A stretch of 46,048 bases of DNA from an uncultured SAR116 cluster alpha proteobacterium (lineage in GTDB: Bacteria; Pseudomonadota; Alphaproteobacteria; Puniceispirillales; Marisalimonadaceae). The position numbers were made by a program, and so were the translations under genes. Within the stretch, counting starts at the first letter, position 1; each line of letters begins with the position of its first letter. This document shows, piece by piece, positions 42,623 through 46,048 of the stretch. The notes under the pieces were generated by a model. That model saw only the letters and a list, made by a program, of their open reading frames with translations. It had not been told where the DNA came from and did not search any database. The stretch covers positions 1 through 46,048 of the forward strand of contig CACAMV010000007.1 of assembly GCA_902533695.1 (NCBI GenBank). Reading direction: 5' to 3'.

Positions 42623-43213
42623 TTAAATTGAACTTACACCAGCTAAAATGACAACAACAAATAAACTTAAACCCATAAATTTGTTTACTATTTTTTGTTT
42701 TCCACTTTCTAGTCCCCAAGATCTTAGCCTAATTCCTAACCATAGCCAAAAAAAGTGAGCAGGTATCCAAACTAAGTTTATGATAATTATCTTAGTAAGT
42801 ATTTCTTGATTTAAATTGAAATTTTCAAATGGAAACCCTGCAAATAAAACACCGTTAACTAAATAAGCTTTTGGGTTAATTAGTTGTAAAAATATTGCCT
42901 CAAAAAATTTAGGTTCTTTTTTATTACTTTTGATAGCTGTTTCATTATTAGTAAAAGCGATCCTCCAAGCAATCCAAGTTAAATATGTCAGTGAAATAAT
43001 CAAAAAAAATGGTTCTACAAATGGAATTTCAAACAAAATTCCTTTTAGACCAGTTATTACTAATATCATTACTGAATTTGTTCCTATAAACAAACCAAGT
43101 AAATAAAAAAGACCAGGTCTCCAACCAAAACCTGCCCCTGCACCAGCAAGTGACAATACACCTGGACCAGGAGTAATTATCATCAAAAAAAACGCAATTG
43201 CAAAAGTTACCAT
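42623..43213 (-). CDS. LysE/RhtB-family exporter
   Basis: Inner-membrane amino-acid exporter family, 196 residues with about five to six hydrophobic helices. The family's N-terminal ITPGPGVLSLAGAGAGFGWRPGLFYLLGLFIGTN motif is split but clear, with the conserved PGP, and the LQLINPKAYLVNG segment is another hallmark (F/LxNPK). Members export lysine, homoserine, threonine or other small metabolites. It sits 32 bases after the nearer FAD-linked dehydrogenase gene, in the same direction, and may export a by-product of their hydroxy-acid oxidation. Specificity cannot be judged. Confidence 0.9.
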   Translation of the reverse strand: MVTFAIAFFLMIITPGPGVLSLAGAGAGFGWRPGLFYLLGLFIGTNSVMILVITGLKGILFEIPFVEPFFLIISLTYLTWIAWRIAFTNNETAIKSNKKEPKFFEAIFLQLINPKAYLVNGVLFAGFPFENFNLNQEILTKIIIINLVWIPAHFFWLWLGIRLRSWGLESGKQKIVNKFMGLSLFVVVILAGVSSI

Positions 43214-43245
43214 CTGGTTATAATAAATAAACTAAAAACTTAGAA

Positions 43246-44655
43246 TTATAGGAACAATTTGCCAGGATTCATTATTAAATTTGGATCAAAAGCTTTTTTA
43301 ATATCTTTCATTAAATCAACCGTATTACCTAATTCTTTATACATATATTTTCTTTTTCCTTGACCAATACCATGTTCTCCAGTGCAGGTTCCTTCCATTC
43401 TTATTGCTCTTTTGGATAATCTATCTAAAAAAGGGTCTAATTTAGACACCTCTTCTTTATTATTAATATCAATCATTACCGAAACATGAAAATTACCATC
43501 ACCAGCGTGCCCTGCTAATGGTCCAACAATATTATTGTTTTCCAAGTCTTCTATTGTTTCAACAATACATTGTGAAAGTTTCGAAATAGGTACACAAACA
43601 TCTGTAGCATACATCTCTGTTCCAGGTCTATAAGACATGTTTGCCCAGTAAGCATCATGTCGTGCTTTCCATAGTTTGTTTCTTTCTTCATTATCAGCGG
43701 TCCAGATATAATCTTTTCCATTATTGTCCAATGCAATTTCTCCAAATAATTCAGATTGTTCTTTAACAGATGATTCACTTCCATGAAATTCAACTAAAAG
43801 CATAGGTTCTTCAGGGAGACCCAATTTAGAATAATTGTTACACGATTTAACTTGGTTTTTATCTAACAGTTCAATTCTTGCTACTGGTATACCTGATTGA
43901 ATAGTCATTATAACAGCATCAGCAGCTTCTTTTACAGTAGGGAAACTAACTCTTCCTCCAGCTATTTTTTCAGGAATCCCATGCAATTTTACAGTAATTT
44001 CAGTCATTATTCCAAGTGTTCCCTCTGAACCAATCATTAATCTAGTCAAGTCATATCCAGCAGAACTTTTTTTTGCTCGATTAGACGTTTTGATAATTTC
44101 ACCATTTGGCATAACGGCTTCAATTGAGATTACATTATCCTTCATTGTGCCGTATCTAACTGCGTTAGTCCCAGACGCTCTCGTTGATGTCATTCCTCCT
44201 AAAGAAGCATTTGAACCTGGGTCAATTGGAAAAAATAAACCCGTATCTCTTAAATGTGTATTTAAATCTTCTCTTGTGACACCTGGTTGAACAACCACAG
44301 TCAAATCTTCATGGTGCACTTCTAAAATTTGATTCATATTGTTAACATCAATTGATAATCCACCAAATGGAGCATTTAGATGACCTTCAAAAGAAGAGCC
44401 AACAGCAAAAGGTATAATTGGACAACCATATTCATTGCAAATCTTTACTGCCTTAGCTATGTCATCCTTTGTTTCTACAAATAAAACTCCGTCAGGTAAT
44501 TCAGATTTATGAATTGTCATAGTATGTGTATGTTGTTCCCTTATACTTTTTGAATCAGAAAATTGTTGACCAAATACTTCATTAATTTTTTTTATACAAG
44601 TTTGTATTTTTTCGAAGTTATAACTTTGCCCCAACCAATTATTATTTTTATTCAT
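43246..44655 (-). CDS. FAD-linked 2-hydroxyacid dehydrogenase, copy A (GlcD/Dld-like)
   Basis: FAD-binding type 4 oxidoreductase of 469 residues from the ATG at 44655 (a GTG twelve bases upstream is an alternative). The FAD domain has CPIIPFAVGSSFEGHLN, VQPGVTREDLN and GGMTSTRASGTNAVRYG; the C-terminal domain has GHAGDGNFHVSVMID and CTGEHGIGQGKRKYM, which hold the metal/substrate His residues. This is the layout of D-lactate and D-2-hydroxyglutarate dehydrogenases (cytochrome- or ETF-linked). It is one of two tandem paralogs; the stretch FGQQFSDSKS followed by REQHT is shared almost exactly with copy B. It follows copy B by 12 bases and precedes the LysE exporter. Substrate likely a D-2-hydroxy acid. 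Confidence 0.92.
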   Translation of the reverse strand: MNKNNNWLGQSYNFEKIQTCIKKINEVFGQQFSDSKSIREQHTHTMTIHKSELPDGVLFVETKDDIAKAVKICNEYGCPIIPFAVGSSFEGHLNAPFGGLSIDVNNMNQILEVHHEDLTVVVQPGVTREDLNTHLRDTGLFFPIDPGSNASLGGMTSTRASGTNAVRYGTMKDNVISIEAVMPNGEIIKTSNRAKKSSAGYDLTRLMIGSEGTLGIMTEITVKLHGIPEKIAGGRVSFPTVKEAADAVIMTIQSGIPVARIELLDKNQVKSCNNYSKLGLPEEPMLLVEFHGSESSVKEQSELFGEIALDNNGKDYIWTADNEERNKLWKARHDAYWANMSYRPGTEMYATDVCVPISKLSQCIVETIEDLENNNIVGPLAGHAGDGNFHVSVMIDINNKEEVSKLDPFLDRLSKRAIRMEGTCTGEHGIGQGKRKYMYKELGNTVDLMKDIKKAFDPNLIMNPGKLFL

Positions 44656-44667
44656 GTTTAATCTCAC

Positions 44668-46047
44668 TCAAAAAACTTTTCCAGGATTCATTATGTTATT
44701 TGGGTCAAAGGTTGACTTAATTCTTTTCATAAAATTTACACTTGGTCCTAATTCATCAATTAAATATTGTTTTTTTCCTTGTCCAATGCCGTGCTCTCCA
44801 GTGCAGGTTCCATCCATATTTATTGCTCTATTAGACAGTCTGTCTAAAAAAATATTTAAAACATTAATTTCATTTTTATCTTTAGGATTGACCATTAGTT
44901 GAACATGAAAATTACCATCACCCACATGACCAACTATATGACCATATAAATTGTATTTCTTTAAATCATCTTGAGTTTCCATAATACATTCTGATAACCT
45001 TGAAATTGGGACACATACATCTGTGGCTATGTATTCAGCATCTGGTTTACTTGATTTTGTTGCATAATAAGCATCATGTCTTGCCTTCCATAATTTATTT
45101 CTTTGTTCATTATTAGAAGTCCATTCAAAATTACTTCCTCCAAAATCAGAGGCAATTTCAGCAAATAGTTCAGATTGTTCGTTTACAGATGCTTCACTTC
45201 CATGAAATTCTAGAAGTAGTAATGGCTCTTCTGGTAGATCAAGTTTTGAATAAGCATTACATGCTTTGACTTGTTCTTCATCTAACAACTCAATTCTTGC
45301 TACAGGAATTCCGGATTGGATGACCAAAATAACTGCCTCTGTTGCGTCTTTTATTGAAGGAAAAGTAACTCTACCACCTGCTATAACTTCAGGTATACCA
45401 TATAATTTTAGCGTAACCTCTGTTATAATTCCAAGTGTACCTTCTGAACCTACTATCAAACGTGTAAGATCATATCCTGCTGCACTTTTTTTTGCTTTGT
45501 TAGCTGTTTTTACTATTTCTCCGTTAGGCATAACAACTTTTAAAGAAATTACATTATCTTTCATAGTACCGTAACGAACAGCGTTAGTTCCAGAAGCATT
45601 AGTAGCTGACATACCTCCTAATGAAGCATTGGCACCTGGATCAATTGGGAAAAACAAACCTGTATCCCTTAAATAAGTGTTTAATTGCTCCCTAGTTACA
45701 CCTGGTTGAACTACGGCAAAAGAATCTTCAGCTGCAATTTCTAAAATTTTATTCATGTTATTCAAATCTATTGATATTCCTCCATAAAGAGCATTTACAT
45801 GACCTTCAAGGGAGGAACCAACTCCAAATGGAATGATTGGACATTTATATTTATTACAAATTTTTATAGTCTTCTTAACATCCTTTTCATTTTCAGCAAA
45901 GACAACACCATCTGGTAACTTTGAGGCATGAATTGTAGTTGTATCAGTATGCTGTTCTCTAACACTTTTTGAGTCAGAAAATTGTTGTCCAAATTCTCTC
46001 TTAAGAGCTTCCAATGCTTCCTCTTTGTTGTAATCAAAGTTCTGATC
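44668..46047 (-). CDS. FAD-linked 2-hydroxyacid dehydrogenase, copy B, 5' end outside window
   Basis: Tandem paralog of copy A. The frame stays open to the right edge of the window, reading QNFDYNKEEALEALKREFG before the shared FGQQFSDSKS, so the TTG at 46014 is probably not the start. About 459 residues are visible, close to full length. It has the same motifs: PFGVGSSLEGHVNA, VQPGVTREQLN, GGMSATNASGTNAVRYG, GHVGDGNFHVQLMV and CTGEHGIGQGKKQYL. Differences cluster in the C-terminal substrate-binding part (for instance the loops after ATDVCVPIS), suggesting divergence for a second hydroxy acid or enantiomer. Both copies probably donate electrons to the respiratory chain. Confidence 0.9.
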   Translation of the reverse strand, partial: DQNFDYNKEEALEALKREFGQQFSDSKSVREQHTDTTTIHASKLPDGVVFAENEKDVKKTIKICNKYKCPIIPFGVGSSLEGHVNALYGGISIDLNNMNKILEIAAEDSFAVVQPGVTREQLNTYLRDTGLFFPIDPGANASLGGMSATNASGTNAVRYGTMKDNVISLKVVMPNGEIVKTANKAKKSAAGYDLTRLIVGSEGTLGIITEVTLKLYGIPEVIAGGRVTFPSIKDATEAVILVIQSGIPVARIELLDEEQVKACNAYSKLDLPEEPLLLLEFHGSEASVNEQSELFAEIASDFGGSNFEWTSNNEQRNKLWKARHDAYYATKSSKPDAEYIATDVCVPISRLSECIMETQDDLKKYNLYGHIVGHVGDGNFHVQLMVNPKDKNEINVLNIFLDRLSNRAINMDGTCTGEHGIGQGKKQYLIDELGPSVNFMKRIKSTFDPNNIMNPGKVF

Positions 46048-46048
46048 T

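Noticed and set aside
1-46048. CRISPR arrays, insertion sequences, tRNA genes and prophage
   Set aside because: No repeated spaced units, transposase or integrase frames, or tRNA-like cloverleaf segments were seen on either strand.

Overview
The window is AT-rich (about one third G+C by eye) and densely packed. Gene gaps are mostly under 40 bases, many genes overlap by a few bases, and TTG/GTG starts are common. The mix of genes (Liv-type ABC uptake, xanthine-oxidase-type molybdenum hydroxylases, many CoA-dependent enzymes, SDRs and MDRs, MBL-fold hydrolases) suggests a streamlined marine Alphaproteobacterium of the SAR11/HIMB59/AEGEAN-169 kind. That placement is inference: there is no rRNA or other marker gene here. 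I see no tRNA, rRNA, mobile element, CRISPR array or DNA-binding regulator.

Region 1 (1-20793, all plus strand) looks like one long catabolic operon. It opens with the 3' part of a BenE-type benzoate/H+ symporter, then a five-gene branched-chain/aromatic-type ABC importer (binding protein, LivH, LivM, LivG, LivF). The LivM gene is broken by a frameshift and a missing segment. Two three-subunit molybdenum hydroxylases follow. Set 1 (FAD subunit 5501, Fe-S subunit 6363, Mo subunit 7607) has an MBL-fold hydrolase inserted. Set 2 is scattered (Fe-S 12282, Mo subunit 17016, FAD 19966), and its Mo subunit carries a C-terminal CoxG-like domain. Between them lie an SDR that has lost the catalytic Tyr and Lys, two AMP-forming CoA ligases (one resembling 4-chlorobenzoate/4-hydroxybenzoate-CoA ligases), a cupin, an HpaB-family flavin monooxygenase and a crotonase. 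Together these fit uptake, CoA activation, ring hydroxylation and breakdown of an aromatic or N-heteroaromatic acid. The substrate cannot be named from sequence.

Region 2 (20875-34241) is a series of short, alternating divergent and convergent operons: a small hypothetical protein; epoxide hydrolase plus DapA-family aldolase (minus); alpha/beta-barrel protein, MaoC dehydratase and MDR reductase (plus); ADP-forming acyl-CoA synthetase, DUF35 protein and a Cys-less thiolase-fold protein (minus), the last two resembling the steroid side-chain aldolase pair Ltp2-ChsH2; MFS transporter plus MDR reductase (plus); FadB/FadJ-like fusion plus nitronate monooxygenase (minus).

Region 3 (34352-46047) holds a PhyH dioxygenase, tyrosine phosphatase and SAF-domain oxidoreductase operon (plus); a minus-strand operon of MBL hydrolase, aldo/keto reductase, OtnI-like isomerase, OtnC-like decarboxylase/aldolase and a DUF2938 membrane protein, suggesting four-carbon acid-sugar catabolism without a visible kinase; two SDRs (plus); and a LysE exporter with two tandem paralogous FAD-linked 2-hydroxyacid dehydrogenases (minus), the outer one running off the window. 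No gene-free stretch exceeds about 130 bases.
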